From Treponema_C sp050937815 (lineage in GTDB: Bacteria > Spirochaetota > Spirochaetia > Treponematales > Treponemataceae), in the NCBI RefSeq assembly GCF_050937815.1, contig NZ_JACDIJ010000006.1:1-64000 (forward strand): a stretch of 64,000 bases of DNA. The letters run 5' to 3'. The notes under the pieces were generated by a model, which worked only from the letters and a program-made list of their open reading frames with translations, made no database searches and was not told where the DNA came from. The translations under genes and the position numbers were made by a program. Numbering within the stretch: position 1 is the stretch's first letter; every line of letters starts with the position of its first letter. Positions 26,772 through 34,516 of this stretch are shown here, one piece after another.

Positions 26772-28025
26772 GTGGACGCAAAAACGGTTGCCCTCATTTT
26801 AACTGCGGCGGGAACGTCTTCCCGGTTTGCCGCCGATGAAAAAAAAGAATACAGGGCCTTGTCATCTTCTTTGTTTCCCGGTCAAAAAGACGGCACCGTT
26901 TTGTCATGCAGTGCCGAATCCTTTTTGTTTGCCGTAACATCCGATACGAATTACGTCTTTATAAGACTTGTTATAACCCTGCCGCCTCAAAAAAACGACA
27001 AAACCTTCGGCGAACAAGCCCTCAGAGCAAGCCCCTTTGTCGCCGATATGCTCAATATTTTGAATGTAACGCCCGAATTTATACACGGCGGAGAAACCCG
27101 CCGCGAATCGGTTTTGTTTGCACTGGAACACCTTGCAAAAGAAAATACGGCACTGAAAACTCCCGATTTGGTATTGATTCATGATGCTGCCCGTCCCTTT
27201 GTCAGTCCCGAAATTATCAAAAACGTTTTGGAACTTGCAGCACAAAAAGGGGCGGCCGCACCGGGTGTTCCGCCGGTAGATACCTATAAGGAAATAAGCG
27301 CCGACAGTATGCGTATTGTCCGTCATTTACCCCGTTCCCTTTTAACGGCGGTTCAAACACCCCAAGGCTTTTGTTTTGAAAAACTTTTGGATGCCCACCG
27401 CAAAGCATGCGCCGACGGCAAAACCTATACGGACGATACGGAAATATGGGGAATGTATGAAGGTGATGTATATTTGTGTGAGGGCGATCGTAAAAATATA
27501 AAAATAACGTATAAAGAAGACTTACCCGCATCGGCTTGCGAATCGAAAACATTTAAAATCGGCCTCGGTTCGGATACGCACAAACTTGTTCCCGGCCGCC
27601 CCCTTTTGATCGGCGGCATCCGCATTCCGTTTGACAAAGGCGAACAAGCCCATTCCGACGGAGACGTATTGCTTCATGCAATTACCGACGCCCTTTTGGG
27701 TGCTTCGGGTTTGGCGGATATAGGAGAATTGTTTCCTCCTTCGGATACTGCATGGAAAAATGCCGATTCGGCAGTGCTTCTTAAAAAAGCGTGGCAAAAA
27801 ATCAGGAAAGCCGGATGGCAGCTTGAAAACCTTGATTGTGTACTGAGCATTGAACAGCCGAAAATGCTGCCGTGGCGTAACAAAATATGCGAAAAAATTG
27901 CTTCGATTTTGGATTGCGGCATACACAGAGTTTTTGTAAAAGCAAAAACCGCGGAAGGATTGGGCGATATAGGCGAGGGCCGCGCCGTTTCGGCTTTATG
28001 TACTTGTTTGCTGTATAGAGAATAA
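26772..28025 (+). CDS. ispDF: bifunctional IspD/IspF isoprenoid enzyme (GTG start)
   Basis: A 417-residue fusion of two non-consecutive steps of the MEP pathway. Residues about 1-245 are IspD, a CTP:MEP cytidylyltransferase (LTAAGTSSRF loop, VLIHDAARPFVSPE). Residues about 257-415 are IspF, MEcPP synthase, with the metal motif GSDTHKL and AHSDGDVLLHAI, and the end GDIGEGRAVSA. Start is GTG at 26772 with AAGGA seven bases upstream. The IspD part is longer than average because of inserts near residues 25-40 and 60-85. Confidence 0.94.
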   Translation: MDAKTVALILTAAGTSSRFAADEKKEYRALSSSLFPGQKDGTVLSCSAESFLFAVTSDTNYVFIRLVITLPPQKNDKTFGEQALRASPFVADMLNILNVTPEFIHGGETRRESVLFALEHLAKENTALKTPDLVLIHDAARPFVSPEIIKNVLELAAQKGAAAPGVPPVDTYKEISADSMRIVRHLPRSLLTAVQTPQGFCFEKLLDAHRKACADGKTYTDDTEIWGMYEGDVYLCEGDRKNIKITYKEDLPASACESKTFKIGLGSDTHKLVPGRPLLIGGIRIPFDKGEQAHSDGDVLLHAITDALLGASGLADIGELFPPSDTAWKNADSAVLLKKAWQKIRKAGWQLENLDCVLSIEQPKMLPWRNKICEKIASILDCGIHRVFVKAKTAEGLGDIGEGRAVSALCTCLLYRE

Positions 28026-28039
28026 GGGATAAAAAACGG

Positions 28040-28071
28040 CCGTGTTAAAAATCGTTTTATTTTTAACACGG
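28040..28071. terminator. bidirectional terminator between ispDF and the sigma factor gene
   Basis: CCGTGTTAAAAAT (28040-28052) pairs perfectly with ATTTTTAACACGG (28059-28071) over 13 bp with a 6-nt loop. On the minus strand it is followed by a U-run, making it a good terminator for the sigma factor gene; it may also end ispDF. Confidence 0.75.
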
Positions 28072-28123
28072 CGCATATGTTTTTGAAAAATAAACGTATA
28101 CAAATAATCGTATACTGTGTCGA

Positions 28124-28963
28124 TTATGCTACATATGCGGCAAGGCGGTCCATGCGCTGCGGATGCTGCAATCGGCGTAAGGCTTTTTTTTCGATTTGAC
28201 GGATGCGTTCCTTTGTTAAATTGAATACATCGCCGACTTCCTTTAAAGACATGGAAGAACTGCCGTTTAATCCGAAACGATAGCGCAAAACATCGGCTTC
28301 TTTCGGGGTTAAGGTATCCAAAACATTGTTTATATCTTCTTTCATGGTGATATTGATTGCCGTTTGTTCCGGATTTTCGTATTGGGTATCTTCCAAAAAC
28401 TCGCCGATACTTGCACTGTCCTGATCCGCCGGACGTACTGCCGAATCCAACGAAATCATATCGCGTGAAATATGAATAATTTCACGTACATGGGTGCTGT
28501 CCATGTTCAGCATATCGGCAACTTCGGCAATTTCTTCTTCTTCACTTTTGTTTCCGCCGAGTATTTTGCGTGCTTTTTCTATTTGCACCAATTCGTTTGC
28601 ACGGTTAAGCGGCAATCGGATGGGGCGGGATTTTTCACAAATTGCTTTTAGGATGGCTTGACGTATCCACCAAACCGCGTAGGATATAAAATGATAGCCC
28701 TTGGTTACATCAAAGCGTTCTATCGCCGTCAAAAGGCCGATATTGCCTTCGCTTATAAGGTCGGTTAAATCCAAGCCGCGATTTTGATATTTTTTTGCAA
28801 CATTAACGACAAAACGCAAATTAGCATTTACGATTTTATGTTTTGCAGCCTCATCTCCTTGGGCGGCTTTTACGGCCAAGGCGTTTTCTTCTTCCCTTGT
28901 CAAAAGGGGGATTTTATTTATATCTTTAAGATACAATGCAAGTACGTTATCGTGATTGCTCAT
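28124..28963 (-). CDS. sigma-70 family factor, RpoD/RpoS-like
   Basis: A 279-residue factor with regions 1.2 (LALYLKDINKIPLLT), 2 (NLRFVVNVAKKYQNRGLDLTDLI and the YAVWWIRQAI motif of region 2.4), 3 and 4, ending in a helix-turn-helix SLKEVGDVFNLTKERIRQIE. It lacks region 1.1 and the non-conserved insert of a housekeeping RpoD, so it fits a group 2 (stress or stationary-phase, RpoS-like) factor. The ATG has GGAG upstream. It is monocistronic, between two divergent or convergent genes. Confidence 0.9.
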   Translation of the reverse strand: MSNHDNVLALYLKDINKIPLLTREEENALAVKAAQGDEAAKHKIVNANLRFVVNVAKKYQNRGLDLTDLISEGNIGLLTAIERFDVTKGYHFISYAVWWIRQAILKAICEKSRPIRLPLNRANELVQIEKARKILGGNKSEEEEIAEVADMLNMDSTHVREIIHISRDMISLDSAVRPADQDSASIGEFLEDTQYENPEQTAINITMKEDINNVLDTLTPKEADVLRYRFGLNGSSSMSLKEVGDVFNLTKERIRQIEKKALRRLQHPQRMDRLAAYVA

Positions 28964-29298
28964 ATTAATCTCCTATGCAGGCACGGCATATTCAAGCCGG
29001 GACCATTGTCTATATTCAATATATATGCAATAATCATGCCATCTTTTTTTTGTTTATAGTTTTTTTGTAATTCTTTATAATACAAGATATTAAATATTTA
29101 TTTTATGCCGTGTTACGGTTTTGTTTTACACCGGATATTTTAAACCGAGTCAAAATAACACAGCCTCCGTTTTTGCTGCAATACTGTCGCTTTTTGACTC
29201 ATAAAACAGAAAAGGACAAAAAATACGGCTTTACGGCATATCGGAAGTACTGTATACTTAAAAAAACATCAATCGGTGTTGCCGTACAGGAGGATGTC
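28964..29298. other. AT-rich intergenic region
   Basis: No gene is supported. It contains the ribosome site of the sigma factor gene (minus strand), a weak TTTATA/TATAAT pair (29053-29081, plus) far from any start, and the promoter listed at 29230-29258. Confidence 0.4.
29230..29258 (+). promoter_or_regulatory. promoter of the PC4-like gene
   Basis: TTTACG (29230-29235), a 17-nt spacer and TATACT (29253-29258) lie 40 nt before the ATG at 29299; the leader carries CAGGAGG. Confidence 0.6.
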
Positions 29299-29523
29299 AT
29301 GGCGGATGATTTTTCTTTTGAAATTACAAAGCAGATAGGAGAAATTTCAAAAAGCAAATCGGGTTGGGCTTTGGAATTGAATATGGTGTCGTGGGGCGGC
29401 CGGGAGCCGAAATTCGATTTGCGCAGCTGGTCGCCGGATCATCAAAAAATGGGAAAGGGGCTTACATTAACCGCAGAAGAACTGCAATCGTTAAAGTCGC
29501 TTTTAAATGCTATGAATCCGTAA
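29299..29523 (+). CDS. PC4/YdbC-family small nucleic-acid-binding protein
   Basis: A 74-residue protein matching the YdbC/PC4-like fold: GWALELNMVSWGGREPKFDLRSWSPD followed by KMGKGLTLTAEELQSLKSLL. Bacterial members bind single-stranded DNA as dimers. The start at 29299 is fixed by CAGGAGG five bases upstream; a longer in-frame extension has none. Its last 14 nt overlap the 3' end of the convergent holA gene. Confidence 0.85.
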   Translation: MADDFSFEITKQIGEISKSKSGWALELNMVSWGGREPKFDLRSWSPDHQKMGKGLTLTAEELQSLKSLLNAMNP

Positions 29524-30544
29524 AAGATTCGAGAGGGCGCCCCTTACGCATAGCGAGGGCATAGAGCATCAATTCCAGTTCGGCCGTTTCGGCGTTTTTT
29601 CCGGTTTGACGGATATTCATATCGGTACGGGCTATGAGGGCAAGACATGCGGCCGTATCGGCATTGTTCCAAATACGGGAAGCGGAAGCGTACTGTTGCT
29701 GCATTTTTTTACTTGCAAAGCCGTTTATCTTTAAATCAAAGTCGGTTGTTTTTCCTTGCCTCTGCAAATTGTGCCAAAGCTGCAGTTTTCTAAAGCAATA
29801 GGCAAAGCCCGCAAGCAGCTGTACGGACGACGATTCTTTTGAATGCCGTATGTACTGCAGTATTGTCAGCGCATCGCCGAACCGTTGGGGTTGATTTTTT
29901 GAAGTATCGCAAAGGGCGGCAAAAAGGGTAAATACCGATTCCTGCCTGTTCCGTGTTAATACGGCATCGACATCTTCAACCGTTATGCGATGATTTTTTT
30001 CAAAACAAAGTAAAAAGCGCGCGCATTCGGAACGGAGGGCTTGCGTATTATTTTCCACCAAATCCAAAATCGTATCAAGGGCGTTTTTTTCTATTGAAAA
30101 TCCCGCTTTTGCAAACCAGTTTTCCAGCCACTTGGTTTTTTGCGATTCGAATAATTCCCAAAATACAATACGATTTTGTTTCGGAACGATATTTTCCAGT
30201 TTTTTATCAACCGAATTTTCGTCGGATTCCAAAATAAGCCATGCGGCATCTTGGTTTGGCTGCTGTTGTTTTTCCGCCGCCTTTGCCCAATCGCCAAGCA
30301 ATTCTATATCGGCTTTTAATTTTATGTGCTCCGCATTTCGAACTACAATAAAGCGGGCGGAGGCAAAAAGAGATGCATTTTGCAATAGTGATATAATATC
30401 GGCAATACGGGAATCGTTCGCATAAAAAACATATTCATCGATTTGTCCGAACAAACGGCGTGCTTTTTGGCGGTATTCTTCAACCGTATCGCTTTTTTGT
30501 CCGAATTCACTTCCCGTAAAAAGCCAAAGCGGTGCTGCGGGCAT
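29510..30544 (-). CDS. holA: DNA polymerase III delta subunit
   Basis: A 344-residue clamp-loader delta subunit. It begins APLWLFTGSEFGQK, the degenerate P-loop region of HolA, followed by the domain-I/II helical pattern (NARFIVVRNAEHIK, LLGDWA). It opens the beta clamp within the clamp loader. It starts one base inside the lexA stop codon (TAATG), so translation is coupled to lexA, and it is the last gene of the rpoN-to-holA run. Confidence 0.88.
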   Translation of the reverse strand: MPAAPLWLFTGSEFGQKSDTVEEYRQKARRLFGQIDEYVFYANDSRIADIISLLQNASLFASARFIVVRNAEHIKLKADIELLGDWAKAAEKQQQPNQDAAWLILESDENSVDKKLENIVPKQNRIVFWELFESQKTKWLENWFAKAGFSIEKNALDTILDLVENNTQALRSECARFLLCFEKNHRITVEDVDAVLTRNRQESVFTLFAALCDTSKNQPQRFGDALTILQYIRHSKESSSVQLLAGFAYCFRKLQLWHNLQRQGKTTDFDLKINGFASKKMQQQYASASRIWNNADTAACLALIARTDMNIRQTGKNAETAELELMLYALAMRKGRPLESFTDS

Positions 30545-31152
30545 TAATAATTCCTTATAATATTGGATAAAACGCCTAAAATTTTTACATTTTGGCAGTA
30601 TATCGGCTTATAAGCGGCATTTTCGGCTTGTAACTTTATGCGCGCCGCTTCTTTAAAAAAACGCTTGAGTGTAACCGAGTCTTCAATCAAGGCGACGACA
30701 ATGCTGCCGTTTTCGGCATAATTTTGCTGACGGATAACGGCAAGGTCGCCTTCCAAAATGCCCGCATCAATCATACTGTCGCCGCGGACAAAGAGGGCAA
30801 AGTAGCGTTCTCCTTCCCGTATCATTGAGCCGGGTACATATACGCTTCCGCTGTAATTTTCATCGCAAAAAACAGGCTGTCCTGCGGCAACCGTACCGAG
30901 TACGGGGATACGTTCGGGACGTCTTTGGTCGGTTTCGGAGTCGGCGATGAGTACTTTGAGCGAACGGGAGCGGCGCGCCGAGGGGGCCAAATAGCCTTTT
31001 TTGCGCAAAGCGCCGAAGTGATCCTGTACCGCTTTTACCGAAATGCCGAAGTGCTCACCCGTTTCACGGACTGTCGGCGGGCAGGAATTTATTTCCGTAA
31101 AGGATGTGATAAAATGAAGAACCTCTTGCTGTCGGCTTGTCAGTTCTTTCAT
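30544..31152 (-). CDS. lexA: LexA SOS repressor
   Basis: A 202-residue repressor with an N-terminal winged helix (SCPPTVRETGEHFGISVKAVQDH) and a C-terminal S24 autoprotease domain. The cleavage site is Ala90-Gly91 (TVAAGQP); the catalytic pair is Ser126 (RGDSMIDAG) and Lys163. All autocleavage residues are kept. RecA-stimulated cleavage relieves SOS repression. The gene starts 7 nt after ptsH with no clear Shine-Dalgarno, pointing to coupling. It is inside a phosphotransfer/sigma-54 operon, an unusual context for lexA. Confidence 0.94.
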   Translation of the reverse strand: MKELTSRQQEVLHFITSFTEINSCPPTVRETGEHFGISVKAVQDHFGALRKKGYLAPSARRSRSLKVLIADSETDQRRPERIPVLGTVAAGQPVFCDENYSGSVYVPGSMIREGERYFALFVRGDSMIDAGILEGDLAVIRQQNYAENGSIVVALIEDSVTLKRFFKEAARIKLQAENAAYKPIYCQNVKILGVLSNIIRNY

Positions 31153-31158
31153 ATCGGC

Positions 31159-31425
31159 TTATTCTTCTTCAAATTTATTTTCAAAAAGACTTTCCAAAGC
31201 GGCGACGGCTTGTTCTTCATCGGTACCGTTTGCTTTTACGGTGATTGTCGTATTATAACCTGCAGCCATTGTGATAACACCCATAATTGATTTTGCATTT
31301 ACAACCGTACCGTCTTTTTCCATTAAAACTTCCGAAGCAAATTTATTCGCTGTTTGGGCTATTAAAGCCGCCGGACGTGCATGTATGCCGGCTCTGTTTC
31401 TGACTGTTAATAGTTTTTCCGCCAC
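31159..31425 (-). CDS. ptsH: phosphocarrier protein HPr (GTG start)
   Basis: An 88-residue HPr with the active-site His15 in GIHARPA and the regulatory serine Ser47 in KSIMGV, the residue phosphorylated by HprK. GTG start with AAGGAG six bases upstream. Located between hprK and lexA. No PTS permease is in the window, so HPr here is probably regulatory, as in other spirochaetes. Confidence 0.95.
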   Translation of the reverse strand: MAEKLLTVRNRAGIHARPAALIAQTANKFASEVLMEKDGTVVNAKSIMGVITMAAGYNTTITVKANGTDEEQAVAALESLFENKFEEE

Positions 31426-31443
31426 AAGTATCTCCTTAAAGGG

Positions 31444-32433
31444 TCAATATAAATCGTCACTGCCGTAACAGGCAGACTGGGCTTCTCCGCTTTCTATCCA
31501 TCGTAAAACGTTTTGGTTAAAGTCGCGTGCCGAATGGTATCCCATTGTTTTTAACCGTTCGTTCATTGCCGCCGTTTCCAAAATAATCGGAATATTACGT
31601 CCGGGTTTAACCGGAATTTCCAAGGCGGGAATCTTTACACCGAGCAGCTCTTCGGTTTTTTGGCTTGTACCGAGCCGGTCGTATACTTTATTTGCATCCC
31701 ATTCTTCCAATTTTACCACCATTTGCACTTCTTTTTGTTCGCGTATCGCACCGACTCCGTACAATTGTTGAATATTAATGATGCCCAATCCCCGAACTTC
31801 CATGTGGTGGCTTATCATTTTATTTGCACCCTGTCCCAATAATACGTTTCCGTTTACGCAGCGTATGTTGACGATATCGTCTGCAACCAAACGGTGTCCC
31901 CGGTGAATCAATTCGAGAGCGGTTTCGCTTTTTCCGACACCCGAATCTCCGAGTATGATAATTCCTATTCCGTATACTTCAACCAAAACTCCGTGAATGC
32001 TTTTGCGCGGTGCAAAAATATCCGAAAACAAACGGAGCAGGCGGGTTGAAAAGTCCGTTGACTCCAAATCGGTTTGAAGAACGGGGCAGCCGGCTTTTTC
32101 CGATATATCGAGAAAATCTTGGGGAGGAATAAGGCTGTGGGTGAATACGCAGCAGGGCATATGGTATGAAAACAAACGATTTATCGGATCCAATTTGTTT
32201 TCGCGGACAATCTTTTCTAAAAAAGCCGTTTCGCCGCGTCCGAATACTTGTACGCGCTGAAAACCGAAAGATTCGTAAAATCCGGAAAGAGCAAGTCCCG
32301 GCCGGTTTAAATCGGGCAGGGTGATTGCTCTGCCCAAGCCGCTGCGTCCGCATAAACAGCGCAAATTAAGAGAGTTATGGCCTTCCAAGTCAAAATCGAG
32401 AAGATCGAGAACTGTAAAACTTTTTTCAGCCAT
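31444..32433 (-). CDS. hprK: HPr kinase/phosphorylase
   Basis: A 329-residue HprK/P. Walker A is GDSGVGKS (162-169) in the C-terminal kinase domain, preceded by the catalytic histidine in SIHGVLVEVYG; the family signature around EVRGLGIINIQQLYG follows. It phosphorylates and dephosphorylates the serine of HPr. The ATG at 32433 is preferred over GTG at 32448 because a promoter ends 6 nt before it; neither has a Shine-Dalgarno. Third gene of the rpoN-hpf-hprK-ptsH group. Confidence 0.94.
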   Translation of the reverse strand: MAEKSFTVLDLLDFDLEGHNSLNLRCLCGRSGLGRAITLPDLNRPGLALSGFYESFGFQRVQVFGRGETAFLEKIVRENKLDPINRLFSYHMPCCVFTHSLIPPQDFLDISEKAGCPVLQTDLESTDFSTRLLRLFSDIFAPRKSIHGVLVEVYGIGIIILGDSGVGKSETALELIHRGHRLVADDIVNIRCVNGNVLLGQGANKMISHHMEVRGLGIINIQQLYGVGAIREQKEVQMVVKLEEWDANKVYDRLGTSQKTEELLGVKIPALEIPVKPGRNIPIILETAAMNERLKTMGYHSARDFNQNVLRWIESGEAQSACYGSDDLY

Positions 32434-32468
32434 AGCCGAACTATACACTTAACGGCAAAAATTTTCAA
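32434..32468 (-). promoter_or_regulatory. hprK internal promoter, leaderless type
   Basis: On the minus strand TTGAAA (32463-32468), a 17-nt spacer and TATAGT (32440-32445) end exactly 6 nt before the ATG at 32433. It would start a separate hprK-ptsH-lexA-holA message inside the operon. Confidence 0.65.
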
Positions 32469-32516
32469 CCGTTTTTCAAAAATACCGCTTAGCTCACAGG
32501 CATATAAGCGCCATAT

Positions 32517-32807
32517 CTATGTTTTTTGTTGAATTTTATCCTTTTCTTTGCGTACTTTTTGGTCGAGCATATCCACCAATTTATTAAGTCCCGAGGCGAA
32601 TTCGTAATCTTCAGTCGATATATGGGCGGTCATACCCCATCTGAAATTAACGGTGGTATCGAAAATATATTTTTTGTCTTCTTTTACTCTAAAGAGCAAA
32701 TCAACTATTAAATCGTCTGCATACTTTATCCGTTCAAGTTTTTTGGAAATTAAATCGGATTGGTCTTTGTCCAGCTCAAAGCCTACTGCATTAATTGTGG
32801 TGTCCAT
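32517..32807 (-). CDS. hpf: ribosome hibernation-promoting factor, short form
   Basis: A 96-residue HPF/RaiA fold protein (NAVGFELDKDQSDLISKKLERIKYADDLIVDLLFRVKED pattern). It binds the 30S decoding region and inactivates ribosomes in slow growth. It lacks the C-terminal dimerisation domain of long HPF. GGAG lies five bases upstream. The place after rpoN is the classical one, also seen in proteobacteria. Confidence 0.85.
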   Translation of the reverse strand: MDTTINAVGFELDKDQSDLISKKLERIKYADDLIVDLLFRVKEDKKYIFDTTVNFRWGMTAHISTEDYEFASGLNKLVDMLDQKVRKEKDKIQQKT

Positions 32808-32831
32808 ATTATCTCCTTAAAACGGTTTCTT

Positions 32832-32939
32832 GCCGGCAGGGTTATCCGCAAACCGCAGGCTGCGGAACGGCACGAAAAACCGGACGGCCAAAACGCATCG
32901 GTTTTATTCGGCTTTATTATCACGGGATACTCTGCCGGC
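32832..32939 (-). ncRNA. foldable multi-stem spacer upstream of hpf
   Basis: In the 155-nt gap between rpoN and hpf, GCCGGCAG (32832-32839) pairs with CTGCCGGC (32932-32939), and pairing can go on inward with a few mismatches. Inside lie two further stems: CCGCA/TGCGG (32854-32866) and AAAACCG/CGGTTTT (32876-32882 with 32899-32905). Together they would form a three-way junction in the leader RNA of hpf. It may be a cis-acting RNA, an RNA-processing site or a small mobile repeat. Confidence 0.4.
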
Positions 32940-32962
32940 TCATGTAAAGTATACATCGTTTT

Positions 32963-34411
32963 TTACGAACGGTCAAATGAAGAATATATGTTAAGTTCCG
33001 AACGGTATTTTGCAACGGTACGCCGGGCGATGTTAATGCCTCTTTGCGCTAAAAGTTCGCTGAGTTTTGCATCGGAAAGCTTTTTTCCGCCTTTTTTTTC
33101 GTGCTCTTCAATAATGGCTTTGAGCAAATGCTTTGCCGATTCTTTCGAACCGGGAATGTTTTGTTCTTCGCCGCGCTTTGTTATATGAGGTTCGGTATCC
33201 GATTCGGCTTGACGAATCTTTTTTTTCTTTTCGTGTATGTTCGATGATACGGCGTTGGTAAAAAAATACTTAATTTCGAAAATGCCCCATTCACATTGTA
33301 CATATTTACCGTTTGCAATGCGTGAAACGGTCGTTTCGTGTACGCCGATTTCTTCGGCTATATCTTTCATTCTAAGCGGACAAAGATGGCCGGGACCTTT
33401 ACGGAAAAAAAGTTCTTGACGGATGACTATGGCTTGCATTGCCGAATGTATGGCCTTTGTCCGCATATGCAGCGTTTCTATAACCCATTGCGCTTGCTTA
33501 ACCGCTTCGCCTGCGAATTTTCGCGACGAAACATCTTTGTTTTGTTGTCCGCTTAAATCTTCATACAGCGAGGAAATCCCTATTTGCGGAATATTGCCGC
33601 TTAAAAACTCGATAATAAAGGCAGAACCGTTTTCGTTTTTTTCTTCTTCGGTTGCTTTTCGTACTTCGACTTCGGGAACGACAAAATGCACACTGCCCGA
33701 TGCCGCTTCAAATTGACGGCCGGGAAAGGGTTCCAAACTGCGGATAAAATTTAGTGCGTGTTCGGTTTCTTCAGACGAACAGGCAATACCGCGGCTTTGC
33801 AGGGCCTTGCATATAAGAGCCGGACGTTTTTTTTCTAAAACATCGAAATGCGACCGGAGTATCGTCAATGCCAAGGGCGGCGCTTCGGTGCTTATTTCCG
33901 CTTGAATAAAAAGGCTTTCCCGTAAATCGGAGCATGCCGTTCCGGGCGGATCCAAGCGGCGTATAATATCAAGCATTTTGGTTAACAGCGAAAGCGGATC
34001 CGTTGCAGTAAGCAGATTTTCAGGTTCGGAATTATTATATCCTCTGGGGTCGAGGTTTTGAATAATCCGCTCGCCTATGCGCCGTTCGTCATCGTCTAAA
34101 TTAAGCAATGACAACTGGGCAAGTAAATGTTCTTGCAGCGATTCCGGCGGGGCGGGGGCGCTTTCCAAAAATGCCTGCCATTCGTCGCTTTCCGAGGCAT
34201 TGCCGCTGCGTGGACTTAATCGTATTGACGGCGGCTCCCATGTCGGTTCGCGTGTAATTTCAATAGCCGGATTTTTTTCCGCCTCGGCATAGATATATTC
34301 ACGCAGTTCTTCTGCCGGCATTGCCATAAGAGAAATCGATTGAATCATTTGGGGCGAAAGACGCATTTGCTGCTGCAAATTCTGCACATAATCAAGTCTT
34401 ATACCTGCCAC
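32963..34411 (-). CDS. rpoN: RNA polymerase sigma-54 factor (GTG start)
   Basis: A 482-residue sigma-54. Region I is Gln/Leu-rich (QNLQQQMRLSPQMIQSISLMAMP), then an acidic region II, the core-binding domain, a helix-turn-helix (MKDIAEEIGVHETTVSRIANGKYVQC) and the RpoN box ARRTVAKYR near the C-terminus. A low-complexity stretch (about 395-425) separates the last two. It needs enhancer-binding ATPases, none of which is in the window. GTG start with AAGGAG upstream. First gene of the hpf-hprK-ptsH run. Confidence 0.94.
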   Translation of the reverse strand: MAGIRLDYVQNLQQQMRLSPQMIQSISLMAMPAEELREYIYAEAEKNPAIEITREPTWEPPSIRLSPRSGNASESDEWQAFLESAPAPPESLQEHLLAQLSLLNLDDDERRIGERIIQNLDPRGYNNSEPENLLTATDPLSLLTKMLDIIRRLDPPGTACSDLRESLFIQAEISTEAPPLALTILRSHFDVLEKKRPALICKALQSRGIACSSEETEHALNFIRSLEPFPGRQFEAASGSVHFVVPEVEVRKATEEEKNENGSAFIIEFLSGNIPQIGISSLYEDLSGQQNKDVSSRKFAGEAVKQAQWVIETLHMRTKAIHSAMQAIVIRQELFFRKGPGHLCPLRMKDIAEEIGVHETTVSRIANGKYVQCEWGIFEIKYFFTNAVSSNIHEKKKKIRQAESDTEPHITKRGEEQNIPGSKESAKHLLKAIIEEHEKKGGKKLSDAKLSELLAQRGINIARRTVAKYRSELNIYSSFDRS

Positions 34412-34439
34412 AAAATTCTCCTTTTCTCAAAATTAATAT

Positions 34440-34467
34440 GCGGATAAGATTTGAACGTATTATCCGC
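34440..34467. promoter_or_regulatory. dyad between divergent rpoN and DUF1015 genes
   Basis: GCGGATAA (34440-34447) and TTATCCGC (34460-34467) form a perfect 8-bp inverted repeat with 12 nt between the arms, in the short gap between two divergent genes. It could be a binding site acting on either promoter. Confidence 0.35.
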
Positions 34468-34504
34468 CGTTTTTGTAGTATAGCATGTTTTAGCGTTTTT
34501 GAGG

Positions 34505-34516
34505 TATAATTAAAGC
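34505..34516 (+). promoter_or_regulatory. -10 box of the DUF1015 gene, leaderless type
   Basis: TATAAT (34505-34510) ends 6 nt before the ATG at 34517. The -35 region is poor, so the promoter may need an activator. GAGG at 34501-34504 is too far from the ATG to be a normal ribosome site. Confidence 0.45.
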
